NCBI GenBank assembly: GCA_016197365.1
Contig: JACPVS010000027.1
Coordinates: 17,448 to 81,447 of the forward strand
DNA: 64,000 nt
From: Mycolicibacterium cosmeticum
GTDB lineage: Bacteria > Actinomycetota > Actinomycetes > Mycobacteriales > Mycobacteriaceae
Direction of reading: 5' to 3'
Positions 49,346 through 58,890 of the stretch are shown here, one piece after another. Within the stretch, counting starts at the first letter, position 1; the number at the start of each line of letters is the position of its first letter. A program made the translations under genes and the position numbers. The notes beneath the pieces were generated by a model. The model saw nothing but the letters and a program-made list of their open reading frames with translations, did not search any database and was not told the origin of the DNA.

Positions 49346-49945
49346 TCAGTCGTCGTCGGTGCCGGGGTGGCGGCGCTTCTTACGCTTCACCCCGACGCTG
49401 CCCCACAGCGAGAACCCACGCACCCGCACGCGCGGGGCGCCGGGCGAGCCACTGCCGTCCACGCTCTGGTCGAAGCTGCCCATCACCGCGACCCCACCGA
49501 TGTCGACGTTGATCTCCGGTGGCACCAGGATGGTCTGCCCGCCGAAAATCGAGTAGCTGCGGATCTCCACGTCGGGTGTGGTGAAGTCCGCGTAGCGAAG
49601 GTCGACCACGCCGCCACCGAAGAGGGCGAACGTGGTCAGCTTCATGGGCACGTTCCAGCGCCCTCGGCGTTCGTAACCGCTCATGATGGCCAGCAGCAGC
49701 GTCGACGGTGCGGGCCGGCAGACACCCTTACCGGTGGCGCTACCGCCGGGGAGGTCGGCGCTGAGCCGGTCCAGATCGGCGCACGTCTGCGCGGCATACG
49801 CCTTGGCCAACCGGGCCTCGTACTCATCCAGCGAAAGGCGCCCTTGAGCGGCGGCATCGGTCAGCAACTGCGCCACCTGGATCCGGTCGGTGTCGGCAGC
49901 CCGCATCGATCCGCTCCGCGGCGCCGAAGTGCTCATCAGTGCCAT
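49346..49945 (-). CDS. DUF1707/LiaF-like domain protein (Rv0966c-like)
   Basis: The 199-residue protein starts with a DUF1707 SHOCT-like helical module (MRAADTDRIQVAQLLTDAAA, EYEARLAKAYAAQTCADLD) and ends with a LiaF-type beta domain (STLRYADFT-like VVDLRYADFTTPDVEIRSYS, IFGGQTILVPPEINVDIGG). Length at ATG 49945 equals that of Rv0966c (200 residues). It has no membrane segment. Function is unknown; the LiaF link hints at envelope-stress sensing. It is convergent with the VWA gene, 3 bases apart. Confidence 0.82.
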   Translation of the reverse strand: MALMSTSAPRSGSMRAADTDRIQVAQLLTDAAAQGRLSLDEYEARLAKAYAAQTCADLDRLSADLPGGSATGKGVCRPAPSTLLLAIMSGYERRGRWNVPMKLTTFALFGGGVVDLRYADFTTPDVEIRSYSIFGGQTILVPPEINVDIGGVAVMGSFDQSVDGSGSPGAPRVRVRGFSLWGSVGVKRKKRRHPGTDDD

Positions 49946-50062
49946 CTGTTCGTTGCGCGGGGGCTCATCACTGACGAGCCTACGGCGAATGGCGGCACAT
50001 GCAATACCGGCGGCCAAATATTGTCGCGCTCGCCGATGTTTGCTGTAATTGCATCCCTCGGG

Positions 50063-50833
50063 TCAGGACGGCCAGTTCGGCGACCGCTTCTGGAGGAAGG
50101 CGAGCATGCCTTCGCGGGCTTCGTCGGAGACGAACAGTTCCGCCGACTGGACCGCGAGCTCCTCGGCGTGTTCATCGAAGTCGGCCAGGGTGCGCGCCGT
50201 GGTCAGGGCCTTTGACGTTCGTAGCCCCTGCGGCGAGCCCTTCCCGATCTCGGCGGTCAGTGCCGTCACCGTGGCATCGACGTCGTCGGCGGCGATGCTG
50301 ATGAGGCCGATGGCAGCGGCTTGGGCGGAATCGAACTTCTCACCGGTGACGAAGTAGCGACCCACCGCGCGAGCGGTCAACTTCGGCAGCAGAGTCAACG
50401 AGATGATCGACGGCGCGACCCCGATCCGGGCCTCGGTCAGGGCGAAGGTACTGGCCGGGCCGGCCACCGCGATGTCGCAGGCGCCGACCAGTCCCATGCC
50501 GCCGGCCCGCACATGTCCGTCCACCGCCGCGATGACGGGGATGGGCAGTTCCAGGATGGAACGCAGCACCACCGTCATCTCGCGGGCCCGGTCCACCGCG
50601 AGGTCGCCGGGATCGCCGCCGGCCGCCTCGCTCAGGTCCGCGCCTGCGCAAAACGTCTTACCGGTGTGCCCGAGCACCACCGTGCGGATCCCCGGTGCGT
50701 CGGCGGCGCGCGCCAGCCCGTCGCGCAACTGGGTCACCAGGGTGGTGGAAAGCGCGTTGTGGTTGTGCGGTGAGTCCAGGGTGAGCCGCGCGACGACGCC
50801 GTCGGTGTCGTAGCGGACCAGGGTGTCTGTCAT
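50063..50833 (-). CDS. echA7: Enoyl-CoA hydratase/isomerase family (EchA7-like)
   Basis: The 256-residue crotonase has the oxyanion-hole segments HTGKTFCAGADLSEAAGG and VRAGGMGLVGACDIAVAG, and ALTEARIGVAPSIISL aligns with the catalytic region. The last gene of the acyl-CoA operon, it probably hydrates the product of the upstream carboxylase and dehydrogenases. In the related Atu pathway this position is filled by isohexenylglutaconyl-CoA hydratase (AtuE). It follows fadE12 by 13 bases. Confidence 0.86.
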   Translation of the reverse strand: MTDTLVRYDTDGVVARLTLDSPHNHNALSTTLVTQLRDGLARAADAPGIRTVVLGHTGKTFCAGADLSEAAGGDPGDLAVDRAREMTVVLRSILELPIPVIAAVDGHVRAGGMGLVGACDIAVAGPASTFALTEARIGVAPSIISLTLLPKLTARAVGRYFVTGEKFDSAQAAAIGLISIAADDVDATVTALTAEIGKGSPQGLRTSKALTTARTLADFDEHAEELAVQSAELFVSDEAREGMLAFLQKRSPNWPS

Positions 50834-50846
50834 CAGTGGGACCTCA

Positions 50847-52004
50847 TCAGTAGGACCGCGGCAGGCCCAGTGAGGTCTGGGCGATGAAGTTGAGGATCAT
50901 CTCGCGGCTGACGGGGGCGATGCGGGCCAGCCGGGAGGCGGTGAGCACCGATGCGATGCCGTACTCCTTGGTCAGTCCGTTGCCGCCGAGGGATTGCACG
51001 GCCTGGTCGACCGCGCGTACCGACGCCTCGCCTGCGGCGTATTTGGCCATGTTGGCGGCTTCTGCGGCGCCGAAGTCGTCCCCGCCGTCGTAGAGCGAGG
51101 CGGCCTTCTGCATCATCAGTTTGGCGAGTTCGATCTCGATGTGGTTCTGCGCCAAGGGATGTGAGATGCCCTGGTGTGCGCCGATCGGCGTCTTCCACAC
51201 CTGCCGGGTCTTGACGTATTCGGTGGCCTTGTTGATGGCGAAGCGACCCATGCCGACCGCGCTGGCGGCGCCCATGATCCGTTCGGGGTTCAGCCCGGCG
51301 AACAACTGGGCGATGGCAGCGTCCTCGGAGCCGACGAGGGCGTCGGCGGGGAGCCGGACATCGTCGAGGAACACCTGGAACTGGAACTCGGGGCTGACGA
51401 TCTCCATCTCGATCTTGGTCCAGTGCAACCCGGGGGTGTCGATCGGCACCACGAACAGCGCGGGCTTGAGGTTGCCGGTCTTGTGATCCTCGGTGCGCCC
51501 GACGACCAGCACGGCTTGCGCCTGGTCGACCCCGGAGATGTAAACCTTCTGGCCGGACAGGATCCAGTCGCTGCCGTCGCGGCGCGCGGTGGTGGTGATG
51601 CGGTGGCTGTTGGATCCGGCGTCGGGTTCGGTGATGGCGAAGGCCATGGTGATCGAGCCGTCGGCGATGCCCGGGATCCAGCGCTTCTTCTGGTCCTCGG
51701 TGCCGAACTTGGAGATGATGGTGCCGTTGATGGCGGGGGAGACGACCATCATCAGCAGGGCCGACCCGGCGGCCGACATCTCCTCCATGACCAGGCTCAG
51801 TTCGTACATGCCGGCGCCGCCGCCGCCGTACTCCTCGGGCAGGTTGACCCCGATGAAGCCGAGTTTGCCTGCCTCGTTCCACAATTCGGTGGTGTGCTGC
51901 CCGGCGCGGGCCTTCTCCAGGTAGTAGTCCTGGCCGTAGTTGGCGGCCATGGCCTTGACGGCGTCGCGCAGGGCGCGCTGTTCCTCGGTTTCGATGAAGC
52001 TCAT
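50847..52004 (-). CDS. fadE12: Acyl-CoA dehydrogenase (FadE12-like)
   Basis: The 385-residue flavoprotein has the acyl-CoA dehydrogenase signatures MAFAITEPDAGSNSHRITT, DWILSGQKVYISGVDQAQAV and the C-terminal SLGGNGLTKEYGI. The catalytic Glu sits near the C-terminus in the segment TKEYGIASVL as in other members with a shifted base, but its exact position is not certain. It overlaps accA2 by 4 bases, so it is translated from the same message. Likely electron acceptor is ETF. Confidence 0.86.
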   Translation of the reverse strand: MSFIETEEQRALRDAVKAMAANYGQDYYLEKARAGQHTTELWNEAGKLGFIGVNLPEEYGGGGAGMYELSLVMEEMSAAGSALLMMVVSPAINGTIISKFGTEDQKKRWIPGIADGSITMAFAITEPDAGSNSHRITTTARRDGSDWILSGQKVYISGVDQAQAVLVVGRTEDHKTGNLKPALFVVPIDTPGLHWTKIEMEIVSPEFQFQVFLDDVRLPADALVGSEDAAIAQLFAGLNPERIMGAASAVGMGRFAINKATEYVKTRQVWKTPIGAHQGISHPLAQNHIEIELAKLMMQKAASLYDGGDDFGAAEAANMAKYAAGEASVRAVDQAVQSLGGNGLTKEYGIASVLTASRLARIAPVSREMILNFIAQTSLGLPRSY

Positions 52005-53971
52005 GGTTGTTCTCCTTCGGGGGTCTGGACAAGGGCGAGTACGGCGCCGACGTCGACCTGCTGGCCGGCGGCGACATTGAGTTCGGTGAGCACACCCGCG
52101 TGCGGGCTGGCGATGGTGTGCTCCATCTTCATGGCCTCCAGCCAGATCAGTGGCTGCCCGGCGGTGACGGTGTCGCCGACCGCGGCGCCGACGCGCACCA
52201 CCGATCCCGGCATGGGGGCGAGCAGAGACCCGTGAGCGACGGCGTCGTCGGGGTCGGGGAAGCGCGGCACCGCGGTCAGTCGCACTGCACCCAGCGGGGA
52301 GTCGACGAAAACCTCGTCACCGTAGCGGGATACGTCGAACGCCCGCTCCACTTCGCCCACCGTCAGCACCACCCGGTCAGGTGTCGCGGCCACCACGGAC
52401 ACGGCGTCCCCGTCTGGAAGTTCGACACCGGCTCGGGTGAACCGGTAGCGGACCAGATGCTCATCGCCGGCCGCGTCCCGGTATGTCCGGGTCTGATACC
52501 CCGAGGCGAGGTTGCGCCAGCCGCTGGGCGCGGGTGCGAATACCGTTGCGGTGGCGCGGTTGTGCGCGGCATCGGCCAGCGCGGCGGCCATGCAGGACGG
52601 AGCGCTCGCCGCAGCGGATGAGGCGGCGAGCGAGGCCAGCCCGTGGGTGTCGAAGAACGCCGTGTCGGTGTCACCGGCGTGGAAGGCCTCGTGGCGCAAC
52701 ACATTGACCAGCAGATCGCGGTTGGTGGTGATCCCGTGCAGCTCGGCGCGGGCCAGCGCGTCAGCCAGGATCGAGGCGGCCCGATCCCTGGTCGGGGCGA
52801 AGGAGATGACCTTGGCCAGCATCGGGTCGTAGAACACCGAGACCACCGAGCCGTCGACGATGCCGGAGTCCACCCGCACGCCGCTGCGGCCGCCCAGCGT
52901 GCCGAACTCGGTGCGCGCGCCCGGCACGCCGAACCGGTACACCGGACCGGCCTGGGGTTGCCAGTCCTTGGCCGGATCCTCGGCGTAGAGCCGCGCCTCG
53001 ATCGAATGCCCGTGCGCAGCGGGAGGTTCCGGATCCAGCCGGCCGCCGTCGGCCATGTCGATCTGCAGCTCGACCAGATCCAGGCCGGTGGTCTCCTCGG
53101 TGACGGGATGCTCGACCTGCAGCCGCGTGTTCATCTCCAGGAAGAAGAAGTCATCACCTTCACCCGAGGCCATGAACTCGACCGTGCCTGCGCCGGTGTA
53201 GCCGATCGCGCCGGCGGCGAGGCGGGCCGCCTCGAACAACTTCTCCCGCATCCCCGGCGTGCGTTCCACCAAGGGCGAGGGCGCCTCCTCGATGACCTTC
53301 TGATGCCGGCGCTGGATGGAGCATTCGCGTTCCCCGACCGCCCACACGGTGCCGTGCGCGTCGGCCATCACCTGGACCTCGATGTGGTGACCGCTGGCCA
53401 GGTAGCGCTCGCAAAACACCGTCGGATCACCGAACGCCGACTGGGCTTCCCGCTGCGCGGCGGCGACTTCGTTTGGCAGCGAAGATAATTCACGTACCAC
53501 GCGCATGCCGCGCCCGCCACCACCGGCCGATGCCTTGATCAGCACCGGTAGCTCGGCGGCGGTCACGGTGTCCGGGTCGAGTTCGGCCAGCACCGGTACC
53601 CCGGCCGCCGACATCAACTTCTTGGCTTCGATCTTGGAGCCCATCGCTGCCACCGCGGGCACCGGCGGGCCGATCCAGGTCAGCCCGGCTTGCTGCACGG
53701 CGGCCGCGAAATCAGGATTCTCCGAGAGGAACCCGTAGCCGGGATGGATCGCGTCGGCGCCGGAGGCCCGGGCGGCGGCGATCAACTGGGCGCTGTCCAG
53801 GTAGCCGTTGCGGCCCTCCAGACGGACCCGGGTGTCGGCATCGGCGACATGTGGAGAGTCGGCATCGGGATCGGTGTACACCGCGACGGTGCCGATACCG
53901 AGCCGACGGCAGGTGGTGAAGACGCGGCGGGCGATCTCACCGCGGTTGGCAACCAGGACGCTACGAATCAT
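52001..53971 (-). CDS. accA2: Acyl-CoA carboxylase alpha subunit (biotin carboxylase and carrier)
   Basis: The 656-residue subunit has a biotin carboxylase (VLVANRGEIARRVFTTCRRL at the start, KASAGGGGRGMRVV ATP loop, EMNTRLQVEHPVTEETTGLD) and a C-terminal biotin carrier domain with LIWLEAMKMEHTIASPHAGV, where the Lys is biotinylated. It carboxylates an acyl-CoA together with the AccD2 subunit. Methylcrotonyl- or geranyl-CoA are candidates. The ATG at 53971 matches family length; upstream sequence is not conserved. Confidence 0.92.
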   Translation of the reverse strand: MIRSVLVANRGEIARRVFTTCRRLGIGTVAVYTDPDADSPHVADADTRVRLEGRNGYLDSAQLIAAARASGADAIHPGYGFLSENPDFAAAVQQAGLTWIGPPVPAVAAMGSKIEAKKLMSAAGVPVLAELDPDTVTAAELPVLIKASAGGGGRGMRVVRELSSLPNEVAAAQREAQSAFGDPTVFCERYLASGHHIEVQVMADAHGTVWAVGERECSIQRRHQKVIEEAPSPLVERTPGMREKLFEAARLAAGAIGYTGAGTVEFMASGEGDDFFFLEMNTRLQVEHPVTEETTGLDLVELQIDMADGGRLDPEPPAAHGHSIEARLYAEDPAKDWQPQAGPVYRFGVPGARTEFGTLGGRSGVRVDSGIVDGSVVSVFYDPMLAKVISFAPTRDRAASILADALARAELHGITTNRDLLVNVLRHEAFHAGDTDTAFFDTHGLASLAASSAAASAPSCMAAALADAAHNRATATVFAPAPSGWRNLASGYQTRTYRDAAGDEHLVRYRFTRAGVELPDGDAVSVVAATPDRVVLTVGEVERAFDVSRYGDEVFVDSPLGAVRLTAVPRFPDPDDAVAHGSLLAPMPGSVVRVGAAVGDTVTAGQPLIWLEAMKMEHTIASPHAGVLTELNVAAGQQVDVGAVLALVQTPEGEQP

Positions 53972-54008
53972 CGGCTGTGCTTTCTGTTCTTCGCGCAAGC
54001 GCTCATCA

Positions 54009-55604
54009 CTACATCCTGAAGACGCCGAAGTTCGACGTCCCCTCGATCGGGCCACTGGCGATGGCGGACAGGCACATTCCCAGCACGGTCCGGGTATCGC
54101 GCGGATCGATCACCCCGTCGTCGTAGAGCCGGCCGGACAGGAACACCGGTAGCGACTCCGCTTCGATCTGCGCCTCGACGGCGGCTCGCAGCGCGGCATC
54201 GGCATCCTCGTCGACGGTTTGGCCGCGCGCCTGCGCGGCGGCGCGCGACACGATCGAGAGCACCCCGGCCAACTGGGTGCCGCCCATCACCGCGGATTTG
54301 GCGCTGGGCCAGGCGAACAGGAAACGTGGATCGTAGGCCCGCCCGCACATGCCGTAATGCCCGGCGCCGTAGGAGGCGCCGATCAGCAGGGAGATGTGCG
54401 GCACCGTCGAATTGGAGACGGCGTTGATCATCATCGACCCGTGCTTGATCATCCCGCCCTCTTCGTACTGCTTGCCCACCATGTAGCCGGTGGTGTTGTG
54501 CAGGAACAACAACGGGGTGTTGGAACGGTTGGCCAGCTGGATGAACTGGGTGGCCTTCTGGGACTCCTCGCTGAACAGCACACCCCGCGCGTTGGCCAGG
54601 ATGCCCACCGGATAGCCGTACAGCCGGGCCCACCCGGTGACCAACGACGAACCGTAGAGCGGCTTGAACTCGTCGAAGTCGGAGTCGTCCACGATCCGGG
54701 CGATCACGTCGCGCGGATCGAACGGGATGCGCAGGTCGGCTCCGACCAGCCCGAGCAGCTCTTCGGGGTCGAAGCGCGGCTCGGTCACCGCAGCGGGGGC
54801 CGGGCCCTGCTTGTGCCAGTTCAGCCGCGCCACGACGCGCCGGCCGATCCGGATGGCATCCAGCTCGTCGGCTGCCAGGTAGTCGCCCAGACCGGAAGTG
54901 CGCGAATGCATCTCCGCCCCGCCCAGGGACTCGTCATCGGATTCCTCGCCGGTGGCCATCTTCACCAGGGGCGGCCCGGCCAGGAACACCTTGGAGCGTT
55001 CCTTGATCATCACTACGTGGTCGGACATGCCGGGGATGTAGGCGCCGCCCGCAGTGGAGTTACCGAAAACCAGCGCGATGGTCGGGATGCCGGCCGCGGA
55101 CAACCTGGTCAGATCCCGGAAACCGCGGCCGCCCGGGATGAAGATCTCCTTCTGGGTGGGCAGGTCGGCCCCGCCCGATTCGACCAGGGAGATCAGCGGC
55201 AGCCGGTTCTCCAGGGCGATCTGGTTGGCCCGCAGCATCTTCTTCAACGTCCACGGATTTGTGGTGCCGCCTTTGACCGTCGGGTCGTTGGCGACGAGCA
55301 TGCACTCGACGCCTTCGACGGCGCCGATGCCCACCACCACACTGGCGCCGACGGTGAAGTCGGTGCCCCAGGCTGCCAGCGGGCTGAGCTCCAGGAACGG
55401 CGCATCGGGATCGAGCAGCAGTTCGATGCGCTCGCGCGCCGTCAGCTTCCCCCGGGCATGATGGCGCTCAACATATTTCGGTCCGCCACCGGTCAACGCC
55501 TTGGCGTGCTCGGTGTCGAGGTCCGCGAGCTTGGCGGTCATCGCCGCGGCCGCGTCGGTGTAGGCGGCCGAACGTGGATCCAGGGTGGATTTCAAGCGTG
55601 TCAT
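54009..55604 (-). CDS. accD2: Acyl-CoA carboxylase beta subunit (carboxyltransferase)
   Basis: The 531-residue carboxyltransferase holds two crotonase-fold halves. Visible motifs are LLLDPDAPFLELSPLAAWGT, the ACC-type VFGNSTAGGAYIPGMSDHVV and ASYGAGHYGMCGRAYDPRFL. The long GGGPKYVERHHARGKLTARE N-terminus is typical of methylcrotonyl/geranyl-CoA carboxylases. Its start overlaps the fadE13 stop (ATGA). It works with the accA2 product. Confidence 0.91.
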   Translation of the reverse strand: MTRLKSTLDPRSAAYTDAAAAMTAKLADLDTEHAKALTGGGPKYVERHHARGKLTARERIELLLDPDAPFLELSPLAAWGTDFTVGASVVVGIGAVEGVECMLVANDPTVKGGTTNPWTLKKMLRANQIALENRLPLISLVESGGADLPTQKEIFIPGGRGFRDLTRLSAAGIPTIALVFGNSTAGGAYIPGMSDHVVMIKERSKVFLAGPPLVKMATGEESDDESLGGAEMHSRTSGLGDYLAADELDAIRIGRRVVARLNWHKQGPAPAAVTEPRFDPEELLGLVGADLRIPFDPRDVIARIVDDSDFDEFKPLYGSSLVTGWARLYGYPVGILANARGVLFSEESQKATQFIQLANRSNTPLLFLHNTTGYMVGKQYEEGGMIKHGSMMINAVSNSTVPHISLLIGASYGAGHYGMCGRAYDPRFLFAWPSAKSAVMGGTQLAGVLSIVSRAAAQARGQTVDEDADAALRAAVEAQIEAESLPVFLSGRLYDDGVIDPRDTRTVLGMCLSAIASGPIEGTSNFGVFRM

Positions 55605-56764
55605 GACTGATACCCCAACGTCTTGGCGGCCAGCGAGGTGAGGATCTCGGTGGTCCCGCCGCCGATGCCGAGGATCCGCATGTCGCGGTACTGCCGCTCC
55701 ACCTCGGACTCGGCCATATAGCCCATGCCGCCGAACAATTGGACGGCCTGGTTGGCCACCCACTCGCCAGACTCGACGGCGGTGTTCTTCGCGAAACACA
55801 CCTCGGTGATCAGATTCGACTCGCCGGCCAGTTCACGTTCCACCAGGGCCCGGGTGTATACCCGGGCGACATCGATGCGGCGGGCCATCTCGGCCAGCGT
55901 GTTCTGCACGGACTGACGGGTGATCAACGGCTTGCCGAAGGTCTCCCGGTTACGGCACCAGTCGACGGTCAGGTCCAGGCAGCGCTGCGCACTCGAATAC
56001 GCCTGGGCGGCAAGGCCCACCCGTTCGGAGACGAAGGCTCCGGCGATCTGCAGGAAGCCGGTGTTCTCGGCACCGACCAGATTCGCGGCAGGCACCCGAA
56101 CGTCGGTGTAGGACAGTTCGGCGGTATCGCTGGAACGCCAGCCCATCTTGTCCAGCTTGCGGCTCACCTCGAAACCGGGGGTGCCCTTGTCGACGACGAT
56201 GAGCGACACCCCGGCCGCTCCGGGCCCGCCGGTGCGCACCGCGGTCACCACGTAGTCGGCCCGCACGCCCGAGGTGATGTAGGTCTTGGCGCCGTTGATG
56301 ATGTAGTACGGCCCGTCAGCGCCCGAAATCAACTCAGCTTTGGTGGTCAGGTGCCCGACATCGGAGCCACCACCGGGTTCGGTGATCGCCAGGGATCCGA
56401 TCAGGTTGCCCTGCAACGTCGGACGCACATAGGTGTCGATCAGGCGCTGGTCGCCCGAGGCGATCATGTGTGGGACCGCGATGCCGCAGGTGAACAGCGA
56501 TGCGAACACGCCACCAGGAGCACCCGCCTGGTGCATCTCCTCGCAGATCACGACGGCGTCGGCGCCGTCGCCGCCCCCGCCGCCCACCGACTCGGGCATG
56601 CCGGCCCCGAGCAGGCCGGCCGCGCCGGCCCTGCGATGCAGATCCCGCGGCAGGTCGCCGCTGCGCTCCCACTCGTCGGCGTATGGCAGGACTTCGCGTT
56701 CGGCGAAGGTGCGCACCGCTTTGCGGAGCTCGTCGCGTTCTGGGGTGTGCCAGATGTCGGTCAC
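55601..56764 (-). CDS. fadE13: Acyl-CoA dehydrogenase (FadE13-like)
   Basis: The 387-residue flavoprotein has LIGSLAITEPGGGSDVGHLT, YYIINGAKTYITSGVRADYV and the C-terminal LFGGMGYMAESEVERQYRDM RI motif with nearby catalytic Glu region. It belongs to the citronellyl-/isovaleryl-CoA dehydrogenase-like set found in Atu and Liu clusters. It begins at GTG 56764, which overlaps the stop of the upstream AtuA-like gene, and its own stop overlaps accD2. Confidence 0.87.
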   Translation of the reverse strand: MTDIWHTPERDELRKAVRTFAEREVLPYADEWERSGDLPRDLHRRAGAAGLLGAGMPESVGGGGGDGADAVVICEEMHQAGAPGGVFASLFTCGIAVPHMIASGDQRLIDTYVRPTLQGNLIGSLAITEPGGGSDVGHLTTKAELISGADGPYYIINGAKTYITSGVRADYVVTAVRTGGPGAAGVSLIVVDKGTPGFEVSRKLDKMGWRSSDTAELSYTDVRVPAANLVGAENTGFLQIAGAFVSERVGLAAQAYSSAQRCLDLTVDWCRNRETFGKPLITRQSVQNTLAEMARRIDVARVYTRALVERELAGESNLITEVCFAKNTAVESGEWVANQAVQLFGGMGYMAESEVERQYRDMRILGIGGGTTEILTSLAAKTLGYQS

Positions 56765-58458
56765 AGCAACCTTTCCGGGATGTCGAGATATCGGGATCGC
56801 AACCATTCACCGAGGCCCTTGGCCTGCGGGTCGAACCGGGCTTGATAGGCGACACCCTTGCCGAGAATGCCGTCGATGACGAAATTGACCGCACGCAGAT
56901 TCGGCAGCACGTGCCGGGTGACGCCCAGAGTGGCTGTCTCAGGCAATAATTCGCGCAGCTTGTCCACCGTCAGGGTGTGTACCAGCCACTGGAACTGGGG
57001 ATCGGTCCGCACCCATACCCCGACGTTGGCCGACCCACCCTTGTCGCCGCTGCGGGCACCCGCGATGCGGCCGAGCGGGGCGCGGACCACCGGTCCGTCG
57101 GCGGGCGGCGCAGGCAGCGGGGGCTCCTCGACCGCGTCGAGTTCCAGGGTGTCGGTGGCGGGGGCGATGTCGACGCGGCCACCGTCGGCGTGCACCGCGA
57201 TATGGGGCACCAGCCCGGCGTCGACGTAGCCGGGAGAGAACACGCCGTACACCTGGCCCTCGCCAGGGGGTGATGTCGAGGTGAATCCTGGATAGCTGGC
57301 GAGTGCCAGTTCGACTGCAGCCGAAGAGAACTGGCGTCCGACGGTGGCCGGATCAGGATCGCGCACCACACAGTGCAACAGCGCGCTGGCGGTTTCCTCG
57401 GTGTCGGCATCGGGATGGTCGGTGCGGGCCAGCGTCCACACCAGCTCGGCGGGCCGCGTTTTCAGGCTGCTCTCCAGCTGGCGTTGCAGCAGTTCGGCCT
57501 TGGCTTCGATGTCCAGGCCGGTGAGCACGAACGACGTCGCATTGCGGAAGCCGCCGATGCTGTTGAGCGACACCTTCAGCGTCGGCGGCGGTGCCTCCCC
57601 GCGAACCCCGGCGACCAGTACCCGATCCGGTCCGTCGGCGGACAGCGTCACAGAATCCATCCGCAGCGTGACGTCGGGGTTCGCATAGCGCGCCCCGGTG
57701 ATCTCGTAGAGCAGTTGTGCGGTCACGGTGTCGGTGCTGACCAGCCCGCCGGTGCCGTCGTGCTTGGTGATGACCGAGGATCCGTCGGCGGCGATCTCGG
57801 CCAGCGGGAAGCCCGGGCGCCCGAGGTCGGCGACCTCGGTGAAGAAGGAGAAGTTGCCCCCGGTCGCCTGGGTGCCGCATTCGATGATGTGGCCCGCGGC
57901 GACGGCACCGGCCAGCGCGTCGTAGTCGGTGCGGGTCCAGCCGTGGTGGGCAGCGGCCGGCCCGACGATCACCGAGGCGTCGGTGACGCGCCCGGTAACG
58001 ACGACGTCCGCGCCCGAGTTCAGGCAGTCGGCGATGCCCCACGCGCCCAGGTAGGCATTGGCCGAGAGGGGGGCGCCGAACCCCAGCTGGTCTGCGCGCG
58101 AAACCAGGTCATCGCCCTCCACGTGGGCCACGTTGACGGTCAGGCCCAACCGGTCGGAGAGTTCGCGCACCGCGGTGGCCAGGGCCGCGGGGTTCAGCCC
58201 GCCGGCGTTGGCGACGATCTTGACGCCCTGGTCCAGCGCCAGACCGAGGGACTCCTCCAACTGGCGAAGGAAGGTCTTCGCGTAGCCCAGGCCCGGATTC
58301 CTGGCGCGGTCGCGCGCCAGGATGAGCATGGTGAGCTCGGCGAGGTAATCGCCGGTCAGGTAGTCCAGCTCTCCGCCGGAGAGCATCTCCCGCATCGCCG
58401 CGAGGCGATCCCCGTAGAAGCCCGAACAGTTGCCGATTCGGACGGCTGCAGACGTCAC
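56761..58458 (-). CDS. AtuA/DUF1446-family protein (Rv0976c-like)
   Basis: A 565-residue protein of the acyclic-terpene-utilization AtuA family (DUF1446) plus its C-terminal domain. Signatures are RIGNCSGFYGDRLAAMREML, VANAGGLNPAALATAVRELS, HIIECGTQATGGNFSFF and ARSGDKGGSANVGVWVRTDP. AtuA is needed for growth on citronellol-type isoprenoids in Pseudomonas, but its reaction is unsettled. It is the first gene of the operon, starts at GTG 58458 with AAGGGAG upstream, and is preceded by a palindrome at 58498-58513. Confidence 0.88.
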   Translation of the reverse strand: MTSAAVRIGNCSGFYGDRLAAMREMLSGGELDYLTGDYLAELTMLILARDRARNPGLGYAKTFLRQLEESLGLALDQGVKIVANAGGLNPAALATAVRELSDRLGLTVNVAHVEGDDLVSRADQLGFGAPLSANAYLGAWGIADCLNSGADVVVTGRVTDASVIVGPAAAHHGWTRTDYDALAGAVAAGHIIECGTQATGGNFSFFTEVADLGRPGFPLAEIAADGSSVITKHDGTGGLVSTDTVTAQLLYEITGARYANPDVTLRMDSVTLSADGPDRVLVAGVRGEAPPPTLKVSLNSIGGFRNATSFVLTGLDIEAKAELLQRQLESSLKTRPAELVWTLARTDHPDADTEETASALLHCVVRDPDPATVGRQFSSAAVELALASYPGFTSTSPPGEGQVYGVFSPGYVDAGLVPHIAVHADGGRVDIAPATDTLELDAVEEPPLPAPPADGPVVRAPLGRIAGARSGDKGGSANVGVWVRTDPQFQWLVHTLTVDKLRELLPETATLGVTRHVLPNLRAVNFVIDGILGKGVAYQARFDPQAKGLGEWLRSRYLDIPERLL

Positions 58459-58497
58459 GCATTCTCCCTTGAACTGGACGCGATCGGACCACGGCCC

Positions 58498-58513
58498 AAC
58501 CAACCGGTAGGTT
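58498..58513. promoter_or_regulatory. Palindromic operator upstream of the acyl-CoA operon
   Basis: AACCAACCGGTAGGTT is symmetric around ACCGGT with a single mismatched pair. It lies 40 bases upstream of the AtuA-like gene and fits a TetR- or GntR-type operator for this operon. The regulator is not encoded nearby. Confidence 0.45.
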
Positions 58514-58670
58514 ATCGGGTACCGCCGGTCTCGAGTCAAGGGGCGAGTGGCGCGCACAGGCTCGTTTTGGAGCCGACGCGGCTCACCGGCTATCCTCAAT
58601 TGCAATTGTCGCCGCTGATGTTCCGCGCGACTTTGACTTTTGGGAACCAAATCTTAAGGAGGAGCACGTC

Positions 58671-58844
58671 ATGGCCGTGCCGAAGCGGAGAATGTCGCGC
58701 TCGAACACCCGGAGCCGTCGCGCACAGTGGAAGACCGAGGCCACCGGCCTGGTCAACGTGAACGTGGCCGGACAGCAGCACAAGGTGCCTCGTCGCCTGC
58801 TCAAGGCTGCCCGTCTCGGCCTCGTCGACCTCGACCGCAAGTAG
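58671..58844 (+). CDS. rpmF: 50S ribosomal protein bL32
   Basis: The 57-residue ribosomal protein begins AVPKRRMSRSNTRSRRAQWK and ends ARLGLVDLDRK. It has no Cys at all, so it lacks the zinc ribbon of C-plus L32 proteins. It is part of the large subunit near the exit of the peptidyl-transferase centre. AAGGAGG stands seven bases before the ATG. It sits before mprA as Rv0979A does in M. tuberculosis. Confidence 0.95.
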   Translation: MAVPKRRMSRSNTRSRRAQWKTEATGLVNVNVAGQQHKVPRRLLKAARLGLVDLDRK

Positions 58845-58890
58845 CTCGCTGAGCTGGGTTCCACCCGGCTTCGACCGCTCTGCGGCGCGC

